Assembly: GCA_016235155.1 (NCBI GenBank) | Contig: JACRLW010000047.1 | Span: 1 to 64,000, forward strand | Length of the DNA stretch: 64,000 bases | Direction: 5' to 3' | Source: Planctomycetota bacterium | GTDB taxonomy: Bacteria > Planctomycetota > UBA1135 > UBA2386 | Shown: in pieces, positions 30,764 to 39,656 of the stretch | Numbering within the stretch: position 1 is the first letter of the stretch | Layout of the letters: every line of letters starts with the position of its first letter | The notes under the pieces: model-generated | What the model saw: only the letters and a program-made list of their open reading frames with translations | Databases searched by the model: none | Told to the model about the DNA's origin: nothing | Program-made: the position numbers and the translations under genes

Positions 30764-31486
30764 ATGCTCCTCGCGCTCGAGCGTCCCCTCGTCTGCATCG
30801 ATCTCGAGACCACCGGCCTCGACGTCGACAAGGACCGCATCGTCGAGATCGGCTTCGTGAAGTTGTGTCCCGACGGGAAGCGTGAGTCGGTGCAGCGTCG
30901 CGTCGATCCCGGCGTCGACATCCCCGAGGCGTCGACGAAGATCCACGGCATCCGCAACGACGACGTCCGCGGCCTCTTCGGCGAGCCGCCGCTCGGACGC
31001 GTCGGCCCCGAGCTCCTCGCGTTCCTCGGCGGCGCCGACCTCTGCGGCTTCAACCTCGCTTCCTACGACCTGCCGCTGTGGCTCGCCGAGTGCCGCCGCC
31101 ACAAGCTGGACTTCCCGATGGCCGGTCGCCGCGTGATCGACGCACGCACGATCTTCGTGACCAAGGAGAAGTCCTGGGACCGCTTCATCCTCGGCCCGCG
31201 CAACCTCAACAACGCGGTGCTGCACTACTGCGGGCGCGCGCAGGCGGCGAGCTTCGCGCAGCGCGACGAGGCCGTCGACACCGGCGCCAAGGGCACGGGG
31301 AAAGCTCCTCTTCCCAAGGACGTCGACCAGCAGCGCCGCCACTCCGCGGTGAAGGACGCCGAGGCCACCCTCGACGTCCTCCTCGCGCAGCTCGGGCGCT
31401 ACGCGGACCTGCCGCGCGACGTCGCCGGCCTGCACGCGTTCTGCGAGGCGGCGTCCCTCGAAGCGCGGCAGTCGGCCGCCGGCTGA
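30764..31486 (+). CDS. DnaQ-like 3'-5' exonuclease
   Basis: 240 aa from ATG 30764. Exonuclease motif I is clear (CIDLETTGLDVDKDRIVEIG), followed by IPEASTKIHGIRNDDVRG and a motif II region with GFNLASYDLPLWLAE, then a C-terminal motif with HSAVKDAEATLDVLLAQL that matches motif III (HxAxxDAxAT). These carry the acidic residues that bind two metal ions. It may be the proofreading subunit (epsilon) or a stand-alone repair exonuclease; the sequence is closer to stand-alone DnaQ-family proteins. Confidence 0.88.
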   Translation: MLLALERPLVCIDLETTGLDVDKDRIVEIGFVKLCPDGKRESVQRRVDPGVDIPEASTKIHGIRNDDVRGLFGEPPLGRVGPELLAFLGGADLCGFNLASYDLPLWLAECRRHKLDFPMAGRRVIDARTIFVTKEKSWDRFILGPRNLNNAVLHYCGRAQAASFAQRDEAVDTGAKGTGKAPLPKDVDQQRRHSAVKDAEATLDVLLAQLGRYADLPRDVAGLHAFCEAASLEARQSAAG

Positions 31487-31499
31487 GCCCGGGCGCGGA

Positions 31500-32765
31500 T
31501 CAGTTCCGCGGCCAGGTCATCAGCGGGCCGAAGTCGAAGGTGTTGTTCCGCGGATCGAAGCACACCGCCTGGAAGGTCAGGAGACCGGGCAAGCCCGCGG
31601 GCCAGGTCACGTTGATGAGCTTCCCGAAGAGGCGGCCGTCCGCGCCGGCGAAGCCGACGACCAGCGGGTAGTTGCCGAAGGTCGAGAGCAGGACGCCGCC
31701 GATGTGGCCGGGCGGGCAGCAAGTGCCGAACTCGAGGTCGAAGGGGCCGCCATTCACCGGCACGTATTGCGGCAGGATCTTCGCGACCGCGGGGTCGCAG
31801 TCGTTCACGTCGATCGCGGAGGGTGTCCCGTTCACGCCGCCGGGCGGCACGAGGCCGACGTTCACCCCGACGCCGAGGTGGTTGACGTTCATGACCGTGT
31901 CCGGGTTGATGCCGCCGGTCACGAGCCAGAAGTCATCCATCGCGACGTCGTAGTCGATCCAGTTCGGTGCGCTGTTGCCGCCGATCGGGCCCATCGCCAC
32001 CGCAGCACCCGCGGGCCAAGGGATGAAGCCGACGGCCGTGCCGGCAGAACCGAAGGTCGTCCACCAGATGCGGGCCGGACGCAGGCCGACCGCCGGCGCG
32101 TACTCGACCGAGGAGATCGTCGCCGACGAACTCGGCGGGGCGACCGTGCCGACGACCACCGGAACGCCTGCGTAGTCGCCGTTCGGGCCCGGCGCGAGCA
32201 TGTAGACGGTGGCCGGCGCACCCGTGACGCCGAAGTAGAGGTTGCCGAAGTCGTCGGAGCAGACGCAGTTGCAGGTGCCGGCCTGACCTGTCCACGAGCC
32301 GCCGCCGACGAAGCGCGTGACGAGGTTGGTCTTGCGGTCGACGCGGAAGAGCCCACCGGTGCCGGTGATCGAGCCCGAGCTCGCGACCGCGTTGCCGTTG
32401 GCGTCGTGCGCGATGCCGGAGATCGAACCGCCGTTGCCGGTGTTGCCGATCACCGTGAAGTTCGTCACGGCAGAGCCGGTGACCTTGAGCGTGTCGATGC
32501 GGCCGGCGCTCGCCGTGATGCCGCCGATCCAGACGCGATCGTCGACGGGGTCGAGCTGGATCGAGTTCAGGTCGGGGGCGACGCCGCGCGCCGCCAGGAG
32601 GCCGGTGACCGGCGTCAGGGTGCCGTTGCGGTTGCAGAGCAGCAGGCCCTCCATCGGGGCCGCGTTGGTGAAGTTGCTCATGATCGCCTCACCCTGAGGG
32701 ACCTGAGCGGCGAGCGAACTCGCGACGGCAAGGGCTGCGATGGAGACGCGAACGGAGGTAGTCAT
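31500..32765 (-). CDS. large secreted protein with beta-propeller-like repeats
   Basis: 421 aa with a standard signal peptide (residues 1-20, ending SSLAAQ). The mature part repeats short beta strands with patterns such as DDRVWIGGIT, GSISGIAHDANGNAVAS, DFGNLYFGVTGAPATVYML and GLRPARIWWTTFG, suggesting a propeller of NHL/SMP-30-like type. Cysteines occur in pairs near the C-terminus (TCCPPGHIGG). No catalytic residues visible. Typical of the exported protein families of Planctomycetota. Convergent with the DnaQ-like gene. Confidence 0.7.
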   Translation of the reverse strand: MTTSVRVSIAALAVASSLAAQVPQGEAIMSNFTNAAPMEGLLLCNRNGTLTPVTGLLAARGVAPDLNSIQLDPVDDRVWIGGITASAGRIDTLKVTGSAVTNFTVIGNTGNGGSISGIAHDANGNAVASSGSITGTGGLFRVDRKTNLVTRFVGGGSWTGQAGTCNCVCSDDFGNLYFGVTGAPATVYMLAPGPNGDYAGVPVVVGTVAPPSSSATISSVEYAPAVGLRPARIWWTTFGSAGTAVGFIPWPAGAAVAMGPIGGNSAPNWIDYDVAMDDFWLVTGGINPDTVMNVNHLGVGVNVGLVPPGGVNGTPSAIDVNDCDPAVAKILPQYVPVNGGPFDLEFGTCCPPGHIGGVLLSTFGNYPLVVGFAGADGRLFGKLINVTWPAGLPGLLTFQAVCFDPRNNTFDFGPLMTWPRN

Positions 32766-32983
32766 GACTGTGCAGGCTTCGTGGTTCAGGAGAGAGAGAG
32801 AGAGCCGCGGGTGGACTCCCGAGGCGTGGGGACCATAGCACGCAGCGCGGCGAGCGGGCGTTCACCCGATCGCCGCGCGGAGGCCGTCGACCGCATTCGG
32901 AACGCGGTCGTGAGGATCAGGCGCGCAGGTGCAACGCGTTCACCGCGCGACCGACGCGCCGCTCGCGGGCGCGAAAGATCTCC

Positions 32984-35326
32984 TCAGCGCAGCGGCTCGA
33001 CCCGCAGCTCCCGCAGCTCCGCGCTCGGTTCGAGGGAGTCGACGGCGAAGCGCGTCGCATAGCGGCGCCCGGTGCCTCCGGTCGCCTCGACGTGGAAGGT
33101 CCCGCGATCGAAGAAGGGCCACCAATCCTCGCTGGCGACGCCATCGAGTTCGGCGTCGAAGGCGAGGACATCGCGTGCGTCGCGGATCAGGAAGCTCGCG
33201 CGGGTCTCGCCTGACGGCATGTGGAGGCGGATGCCGACGCGCACCGCGGGGCGCAGGGTGCCGCGCAGCGCCGTCGTCTCGCCGGCGCGGATCTCGATCG
33301 CTTCGGTCAGCCAGCGGAAGCCGGTGCCGTAGACCGTCGCGGTGTAGCGGCCGGGTACGAGCCGGCGTTCGCCGCGGAGCGTGGCGAGGTCGAGCGGCAC
33401 GACGTCGCTCCCGCCTGGGCCGTCGATCTGCACCATGAGGTCGGCAAGGCGCAGGTCGGAGTCACGTTCGAGCGCGACAGCGAGCACGCCCGACGCCGGC
33501 AGGACGCGGCGGCCCAGCGAGGTCGTCTCGCGCGGGCGCAGCACGATGTCGTCGATCACGATGTCGACGTCCGTGCGGCTCGCGAGGCTCAGGGTGTAGG
33601 TGCCGGCGGCGAAGGGCCCGACGCGGAAGTGCCCGGTGACGGCGTCGGTCTCCGCGGCCGGCATCGTGTTCCCCGGCCAGGCGTTGAACGCGCCGCGGCG
33701 GACCGAGAAGACGCGATCCGCGAGTGCCGGGCGATCCTCCGCGTCGACGAGCCAGCCTTCGATCCACGCGGTGGCGCGCGCGGCGTCGGGCACGCGGATC
33801 ACGAACGGTTCGTCGCGCACGCGGATCGCGTCGAGGCCGGCGAGTGGCAACGGCATGCCGAGGCCGGGTTCACGGACGAGCAGCGCGTAACCGACGTCGC
33901 GGCGCAGCATCAGTTCGAAGGCGCCGTCGCCCGTGCTCGACGCCGTGCGCCGTTCGTCGGAGTAGCCCGGCTCGAGCGAGTTCGCTTCGACGTCGAAACC
34001 GGCGAGTGCCGCGTCGCGCTCGTCGACGATGCGACCGCGCAGGACCGGTCGGGCGGTCAGGGTCACGGGGAGTTCGAGGTCGCGCTCGCGCTCGAGAACG
34101 AGCGGACCGGTCGACGACTCGAAGCGCTCGTGATCCACGACGAAGGTCCCCTCGCCCGGCGAGAGGCCGTCGACATGGAAGCGACCGTCGGACGAGGACT
34201 CGACCCGGCCGCCGCGCGGTTCGACCTGGATCCGGACCTCGGCACCGGCGATCGGCGTGCCGTCCGTCGTGGTGACGCGCCCATGCACGCGCGCGGCGCG
34301 GAGCAGGACGACGTCGCGCACGATGCGCGTGGCGTCGGTGACGCGTTGCACGAAGCGCTGCCGTTCGTAGCCGTGGTGCGTGATCTCGATGCGCCAGTCG
34401 CAGGGTGCGAGCGGCGCGAGTGCGAGGTTGCCGAGCGCGTCGCCGCGAGCACGGCAGGCGAGGTGCCGCAGCACGCGCGACGCTCCATCGACGACCGAGC
34501 CCGGCTCGTCGATCGGGATCGCGCGCGCGTGGGCGCCCTCGAGCGGGAGCGCGGCCTCATCCGTCACGTGGAGCAGCAAGGTCGCGCCGGCGAGATCGAA
34601 GTGCAGTTCGACGAGCGGCATGACGAGGCGCGCGGCGGTGAAGCCGTGCACGTCGTGCTGCGCGGCAACCCAGGCACGGTTGACGCCGAAGGACGAGAGC
34701 GCTTCGAGCGCGAGCTCGCCGTTGCCGTCGCTGACGCCGATCGCCACGCCGTCGTCTTCCGCCGGTGCGTCGGAGAAGCGCGACGCCGCCCACAGCGTGA
34801 TCGTCGCCCCCGGCACGCGGGCGCCGTTCACGTCGAGCACGCGCACGATCGCGTCGAAACCGGGCTCGATACGGAACGCGAGCTCGGTGACTTCGCCGCC
34901 GGCGATCTCGCAATCGCGCTCGGGCCCGCGGTCGAGCGTGACGTGCCAGGAACCGGCGGGGAGATCGTCGAAGCGCGCGCGCCCATCGCCGTCGCTCACC
35001 GCGACGCGAAGCGACTCGTCGACCGCGCGTCCGTCGCGCGCGTGGATGCGCACCGCGACGTGCGGCAGAGAGCGCTCGGCGCGAGTGACGTGCACGCGGA
35101 GCGCGCCGCGTTGCTCGGTGAGTTCCTCCACGCCGGCCGTGATCGCGGCGCGCGGAGTCGAGTGCTCCGGATCGGTCACCGCCTCGCGCCGTGCGTCCGT
35201 TCGCGCCGTGCGAGTCGCATTGGCGTTACCCGCGCCCGTGACCGGCGCGTCGTCGCCGGCGCCGGCGAGCCACCACGCCAGCGCGGCGAGCGCGACGACC
35301 AGGACGGCGATCCACGAACGGCTCAT
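32984..35326 (-). CDS. exported protein with carboxypeptidase-regulatory-like (Cna-B type) repeats
   Basis: 780 aa. A single N-terminal membrane helix (residues about 5-22), then a chain of beta-sandwich modules of the CarboxypepD_reg / SdrD-B type: recurring patterns like VHGRVTTTDGTPIAGAEVRI and LRGRIVDERDAALAGFDVEA, GYALLVREPG, and WIEGWLVDAEDRPAL. These act as stalks or adhesive modules on the cell surface. No catalytic domain seen. Upstream region 35327-35377 is short; the nearest upstream feature is a fragment of another exported protein. Confidence 0.72.
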   Translation of the reverse strand: MSRSWIAVLVVALAALAWWLAGAGDDAPVTGAGNANATRTARTDARREAVTDPEHSTPRAAITAGVEELTEQRGALRVHVTRAERSLPHVAVRIHARDGRAVDESLRVAVSDGDGRARFDDLPAGSWHVTLDRGPERDCEIAGGEVTELAFRIEPGFDAIVRVLDVNGARVPGATITLWAASRFSDAPAEDDGVAIGVSDGNGELALEALSSFGVNRAWVAAQHDVHGFTAARLVMPLVELHFDLAGATLLLHVTDEAALPLEGAHARAIPIDEPGSVVDGASRVLRHLACRARGDALGNLALAPLAPCDWRIEITHHGYERQRFVQRVTDATRIVRDVVLLRAARVHGRVTTTDGTPIAGAEVRIQVEPRGGRVESSSDGRFHVDGLSPGEGTFVVDHERFESSTGPLVLERERDLELPVTLTARPVLRGRIVDERDAALAGFDVEANSLEPGYSDERRTASSTGDGAFELMLRRDVGYALLVREPGLGMPLPLAGLDAIRVRDEPFVIRVPDAARATAWIEGWLVDAEDRPALADRVFSVRRGAFNAWPGNTMPAAETDAVTGHFRVGPFAAGTYTLSLASRTDVDIVIDDIVLRPRETTSLGRRVLPASGVLAVALERDSDLRLADLMVQIDGPGGSDVVPLDLATLRGERRLVPGRYTATVYGTGFRWLTEAIEIRAGETTALRGTLRPAVRVGIRLHMPSGETRASFLIRDARDVLAFDAELDGVASEDWWPFFDRGTFHVEATGGTGRRYATRFAVDSLEPSAELRELRVEPLR

Positions 35327-35377
35327 GCGCGGGCTCGCACGATAGAGCCCAGCGCGGCGCGCGCCGTCAGTCGCAGT

Positions 35378-35660
35378 TCAGAGGCAGCGGAACCCGAACA
35401 CCGGCGCGAAGCGCGGCCGGATCTCGACCGTGCCGTCCGCGTGCCGGATCAACGTCGTCATGTCGAGGTTCGGCATCCGCGGCGCGATCTGGAAGCGCAT
35501 CGCCTGGGATGCGGCCACCTGCGCTCCGAACTCCAGCCATTGTGCGTAGAGCTCGCCGCCGAGGAGGCCGGGTTGGGCGGGGAGGGGGATGAGGACGCGC
35601 CACATGCCGTCGAAGCCTGATTGCCCGGGATCTACTCCGCGGGTCGCACTCGAAAACAAC
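35378..35660 (-). pseudogene. C-terminal fragment of a planctomycete-type exported protein
   Basis: About 94 codons with the terminal signature of these proteins (GFDGMWRVLIPLPAQPGLLGGELYAQWLEF, ending RFAPVFGFRC), but no N-terminal signal peptide or body. It looks like the remaining 3' part of a larger gene. It lies at the boundary between conserved chromosome and the accessory island. Confidence 0.5.
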
Positions 35661-35989
35661 TCGGCTGGCTTCGAGTGCGTCGACTTCGAACCGCTCGAGG
35701 CCGGCATTGGCCCCCGCTCGGCGGCGGTTGTTGCAGCGCAGCCGAGCGGCTACGGTCCGCCGCCTGACGGAGCACCCGCGAGACCATGAGTGCACGACTC
35801 GCCATCGGAGCGGAGACCTGCGCGCCGCGCGTGCGGCCGCGCTCGCTCGTCCGATCGCGCTTCGACGTCGTGAGCGAGCTGGGAGCGGACGATTCGTGCG
35901 GCGAATCCGCATCTCAACGCCTGCCCGCCGTGACATCCCGGTTCGCGGCCGCGAAGGCCGGCGAGCGTCCCGGGTCGGTCGCTTGGCTC

Positions 35990-36223
35990 GAGCGCGTGCG
36001 TGACGATCGTCGAGGTCACCACCTCTGCGCCAAGGCGCTTCAGCACGACGTCCGATGCGCGGCCGTCGCCACGTGCCTGAGCAGCCGCGTTACGTGTCAC
36101 ACGATCCGGCAGTCCACCCCCATGCACCTGCCGGAAGACGGCCTCGACGCGTGCGCCGTGGAGCCGCTGCTGGGTCATGCGGGTTTCGCGATGATCGGAT
36201 GGGGTGAGGGGGGTTCCGATTAG
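35990..36223 (+). pseudogene. degraded integron-type tyrosine recombinase (IntI) C-terminal relic
   Basis: The plus-strand frame here gives KALQHDVRCAAVATCLSSRVTCHTIRQS, then MHLPEDGLDACAVEPLLGHAGFAMI. This aligns in order with the C-terminal catalytic part of integron integrases (VLQRAVRRAVR..., [33 protein letters not shown]...). The HxxR pair (36098-36109) and LLGH (36167-36178) survive, but the second conserved His/Trp region and the YTH tyrosine motif are gone and a stop (36221-36223) follows. The N-terminal half is not recognisable. Hence a non-functional relic. Confidence 0.62.
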
Positions 36224-36442
36224 GCCGGTCTGTCTAACGTGGCGGGCGCTGGGCGTTGAGTGCCCACTAGGTCGGGCATGGCGCGGTACGGCGGGCTGCG
36301 CGAGACGCGGCGGCACCGCATTAGGCAGGCGTGGAGACTGCGTTCCAGGGTGTTATGCAGACCCGTCGACCACACGTTGGGCGACATTCGGCGACCCGTG
36401 GCGTGCGATAGGGTGGAGAGCGAACATGAGGAGCAACGGTAC
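36224..36442. other. region between integrase relic and operon (possible attI or promoter)
   Basis: 219 bases without a gene. It contains GTCTAAC (36232-36238) and GTTGAGT (36255-36261), which fit RYYYAAC and GTTRRRY recombination core patterns, and a GCATTAGGC further on. A GAGGAG sequence lies about 10 bases before the ATG at 36443. The promoter of the downstream operon must be here. The recombination-site reading is weak. Confidence 0.35.
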
Positions 36443-38488
36443 ATGAGCGAAGTGAACCGGAGCTTTCCGCTTCTCGTTCAGTTCGAGTTCCATCCGGCGT
36501 CGAAGGAGGCCGCTGCCGCAGCGGATTACTTGCACGAGGTGCTGAACGCAGACCCGGCGGTCCCAGGGCTCCAGATCCCGACCGTTTTCACGCCCGACGA
36601 TGGTTCGGGTGAGCCTCCCGAGCCGAAGATTGCGGACGAGGCCCACCGCGTCCTCGTGGTCCTCCTCGCCGATGACCACCTGGCGGCTGCGGCACGCCGA
36701 AAGGCAAAGTCAGGAAGGTCGTGGGGCGACTATGTGGTGCAGCTTCGCACGAATGCTGAGGCGGGTCGGCATCGATTCATGCCCGTGCAGCTCACCGAGC
36801 ACGGCTACCCCGTAGACAAGCGCCTCGACAGCATCAGCTTTCTTCGCGCGTGGGCGTTCGACACCGAGGAGGAAAGGCACAAGTGCATCGCCCGACGGCT
36901 CGTCCACCTCCTGATTCGCAGGCTGCGTCCGCGCGACGAGAACGAGGATGCTGCCGCCGCGACCATCTTCCTCAGCCACGCAAAGGCAGACTTGGAAAAG
37001 GAGCCGGGCGTCGTCAAGTCGCTGCTCCAACACCTCACCGCCGAGCATCCCGAGAACACGTGGTTCGATAGCGGTGACATCGCGTCGGGGTCACGCTTCG
37101 GCAGGGAGATCGAGAAGGGGGTCAAGGACACGGCGCTCCTGGCTGTAGTGACCGACGCCTTCTCATCCCGAGAATGGTGTCGGCGCGAGGTGCTACTCGC
37201 CAAGCAGAACCAGCGTCCCGTGGTGATCGTGGACGCCGTGCAAGTGCAGGAGACCCGGCGCTTCCCGTACTCGGGAAACACGCCCGTGATTCGTTGGCAG
37301 CCGGGCAGGGCGCAGGACGTCGTCGATCTGCTTCTCCGCGAGTCGTTGCGTCACGCGTACGCGGAGGAGAATCTGAAGCTCCGGCAGCGTGAGGGGGACG
37401 ACCTGCTCTTCGCAGGTCCTGAACTGCTGACCATCGTCCATCGCGACAAGGGGAAGCCGGTTCTGTACCCGGACCCTCCGCTTGGCATCGAAGAGCTCGA
37501 CGTCCTCAGCCACACTGGTGTGAGCGTCGAGACCCCGCTGGAGCGGCACGCACGCGCCCATGATCTTCGCAGCCGAGGATTGCTGGTAGCAATGTCCATT
37601 TCCGAAGCGGAGGATCTGAAACGCTTTGGTCTTCGCCAGGCACACCTCGACGCCATCTTCCTAGAGTTGTCGCGCTACCTGCTCGTTGCAGGGGTTCGCC
37701 TCGCATACGGAGGTCACCTCGGGAAGAAGGGGTACACCGATCAGTTGGCCACCCTTGTTCGCGACCCGGTCATCGACCAACTGCGTGGACGAGCTCCTGA
37801 CGACGCGGCTCCCGCTGAGCTCGTGAACTACCTCGCGTGGCCGATGGTGCCCCTCGCTAACGACGAGGCTCGACTCGGACCGCTCGTCGAAGTGATCCGC
37901 TACGACAGGCCCGCGGAGGTGACGGAGGTACTCGACGCTCGATTTGTCGAGTCGCCCCAGGTCGAGTTCCCGTCAGACTCTGCTGCGGAGCGGTTCGCAT
38001 GGGCTAGAGGTCTCGCGGCAATGAGGGCTCGGCAGACCGCTGATATCAGCGCCCGCATCGTGATCGGTGGCAGAACCGGTCTCGGTTACCGGGGGCGAAT
38101 GCCTGGTGTGCTGGAAGAGGCCCTTCTGACCTTCCGGGCCAAGCGCCCGCTCTATCTCGTGGGCGCATTCGGCGGCTGCGCTCGGCTTGTCTTGGACGCG
38201 CTGGACGGCGCGCCGCGCACGGAACTCACATCGCAGTTTCACAGCCAGCGCCCCCACACTGACGACGTGAAGAAGCTCTACCTCAGCGCCGGCCTAAAGT
38301 GGGACGAGTTCGAGGAAGTCGCGGCCGAGTTCAAGTCCGGGGCAATCAGTAATCTCAACAACGGACTCACCGTGGAGGAGAACCGCGAGCTGGCGACGAC
38401 CCGCTCGGCAGAGCGAATCGTGGAGCTGGTGCTTCGCGGCATCCAGCAAAGCAACCCGCCAGCCGCGGCTGCTGGCAACGCGGAGTGA
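36443..38488 (+). CDS. TIR-SLOG protein (predicted nucleotide-signal effector)
   Basis: 681 aa. Residues 1-165 form an alpha/beta domain that looks like a second, divergent TIR-like fold. Residues about 171-265 are a TIR domain: ATIFLSHAKADLEKEPG, WFDSGDIASGSRFGREI and the catalytic Glu in SREWCRREVLLAK (E249). Residues about 378-590 resemble a SLOG domain, with glycine-rich turns AYGGHLGKKGYT (421-432) and IVIGGRTGLGYRGRMPGVLEEALL (539-562) and a final VGAFGG. SLOG domains of Thoeris ThsA sense cyclic ADP-ribose-like signals made by TIR proteins. Here sensor and TIR are in one chain. The stop overlaps the next gene region. Predicted role: abortive NAD-depleting effector or signal-responsive enzyme. 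Confidence 0.75.
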   Translation: MSEVNRSFPLLVQFEFHPASKEAAAAADYLHEVLNADPAVPGLQIPTVFTPDDGSGEPPEPKIADEAHRVLVVLLADDHLAAAARRKAKSGRSWGDYVVQLRTNAEAGRHRFMPVQLTEHGYPVDKRLDSISFLRAWAFDTEEERHKCIARRLVHLLIRRLRPRDENEDAAAATIFLSHAKADLEKEPGVVKSLLQHLTAEHPENTWFDSGDIASGSRFGREIEKGVKDTALLAVVTDAFSSREWCRREVLLAKQNQRPVVIVDAVQVQETRRFPYSGNTPVIRWQPGRAQDVVDLLLRESLRHAYAEENLKLRQREGDDLLFAGPELLTIVHRDKGKPVLYPDPPLGIEELDVLSHTGVSVETPLERHARAHDLRSRGLLVAMSISEAEDLKRFGLRQAHLDAIFLELSRYLLVAGVRLAYGGHLGKKGYTDQLATLVRDPVIDQLRGRAPDDAAPAELVNYLAWPMVPLANDEARLGPLVEVIRYDRPAEVTEVLDARFVESPQVEFPSDSAAERFAWARGLAAMRARQTADISARIVIGGRTGLGYRGRMPGVLEEALLTFRAKRPLYLVGAFGGCARLVLDALDGAPRTELTSQFHSQRPHTDDVKKLYLSAGLKWDEFEEVAAEFKSGAISNLNNGLTVEENRELATTRSAERIVELVLRGIQQSNPPAAAAGNAE

Positions 38489-38493
38489 AGAGC

Positions 38494-38976
38494 ATGGCGG
38501 ACAAGAAGAACATCTTCATCTCTCATGTCCACGAGGACGACGACCTTCTACCGAAGCTGAAAGAGCTCATCTCCAAGGCCGGGATGGAAGTGCGTGATGG
38601 CTCAATCAACAGCGACAAGCCAAACAACGCGAATAACCCCGACTACATCAAGGAGGAGTACCTCAAACCACGCATCGACTGGGCCAGCACCCTGGTCGTG
38701 CTGATCACGCACGACACAGCGCAGAGCGACTGGGTGAACTGGGAGATCCACTACGCGATCGAGCAGGGGAAGCAGGTGGTCGGCGTATTCGCGCAAGGCG
38801 CAACGGACGCAGATATCCCCGAGGCACTGCGGACTCATGGCGATGCCGCCGTCGTGGGCTGGCAGAGCGAGCGCGTCGTCGATGCGATCAACGGCAAGAT
38901 CAGCGATTTTGACGATCCTGCGACTGGGAGCCCGCGCACAGCGCCCGACTACACGGTCAAGAGGTTCAACTGCTGA
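38494..38976 (+). CDS. ThsB-like TIR domain protein (copy 1)
   Basis: 160 aa from ATG 38494 with GGAG about 8 bases upstream; a GTG at 38485 overlapping the previous stop is possible. TIR fold of the Thoeris ThsB / DUF1863 kind: NIFISHVHEDDDLLPKL, then YIKEEYLKPRIDWASTLVVLITHDTAQSDWVNWEIHYAIEQGKQVVGVF, with the catalytic Glu in WVNWEI. In Thoeris such proteins sense phage infection and convert NAD+ into a signal for the effector. Second gene of the six-gene operon; its stop and the next start overlap (TGATG). Confidence 0.82.
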   Translation: MADKKNIFISHVHEDDDLLPKLKELISKAGMEVRDGSINSDKPNNANNPDYIKEEYLKPRIDWASTLVVLITHDTAQSDWVNWEIHYAIEQGKQVVGVFAQGATDADIPEALRTHGDAAVVGWQSERVVDAINGKISDFDDPATGSPRTAPDYTVKRFNC

Positions 38977-39656
38977 TGAAGCTCTACTCCTACGTCGTTG
39001 CGCGTGACTTCGGCTTCGCCCCGAACCCGTTCTTCGGGTTCTGCACGTTGGCGACCTGCAAGCCGAAGATCCGCAAGCACGCATCTGTGGGAGACTGGGT
39101 CGTCGGTACCGGCGCGAAGGGGACGTACGACTACAAGGGACGCCTCATCTTCGCGATGCAGGTGGGCGAAGACCTCGGCTTCGACGAGTACTGGAACGAC
39201 CCACGCTTCATCCTGAAGCGCCCGAACCTGAAGGGCAGCCTGAAGGTCATGTACGGCGACAACATCTACCGCCGCGAAGGCAAGCGGTGGGTGCAAGCCG
39301 ATTCACATCACAGCTTGTCCGATGGGCGCTCGAACAAGGCCAACCTCGACCGGGACACCGGGGTCGATCGCCTGCTCGTCGCCACGAAGTTCGTCTACTG
39401 GGGGCGCTCGGCGCCGAAGATCCCAAAGAAGTTCCGCGCCTTCGGCAAGGAGACGGTCGACATCTGTTGGGGCAGAGGGCACCGCGTGTTCACGGGCGAC
39501 CTGCCCGGCGCCTTCGTGGGCTGGCTCGAGAGCGAAGCCAAGTGGGGTGTCCAGGGCGATCCCCTCGAGTTCGCGAAGCACGAGCGAGCAGCAGTGCCCG
39601 CGGCGACCACGGCGGCACCCGCCACCAAGCGGCGCGCACGAAGGAGCGCGCGATGA
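38976..39656 (+). CDS. Nmad2-like protein (nucleotide modification associated domain)
   Basis: 226 aa. The start MKLYSYVVARDFGFAPNPFFGFCTLATCKPKIRK, followed by VGDWVVGTGAK and FAMQVGEDLGFDEYW, fits the Nmad2 family, a small alpha/beta domain found beside DNA base modification and conflict genes. Its biochemical activity is not established; it may recognise or process modified nucleotides. A basic tail (about residues 205-226, Lys/Arg-rich) could bind nucleic acid. It is linked by TGATG and ATGA overlaps to its neighbours, so it is expected to be made with the TIR and MazG proteins. Confidence 0.7.
   Translation: MKLYSYVVARDFGFAPNPFFGFCTLATCKPKIRKHASVGDWVVGTGAKGTYDYKGRLIFAMQVGEDLGFDEYWNDPRFILKRPNLKGSLKVMYGDNIYRREGKRWVQADSHHSLSDGRSNKANLDRDTGVDRLLVATKFVYWGRSAPKIPKKFRAFGKETVDICWGRGHRVFTGDLPGAFVGWLESEAKWGVQGDPLEFAKHERAAVPAATTAAPATKRRARRSAR

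Noticed and set aside
32780-32810. AG-rich low-complexity run upstream of a secreted gene
   Set aside because: Simple sequence only; no structure or conserved promoter pattern.
35750-36316. Minus-strand open frame opposite the integrase relic
   Set aside because: The reading on the plus strand matches integron integrases; the minus-strand product is its antisense shadow.
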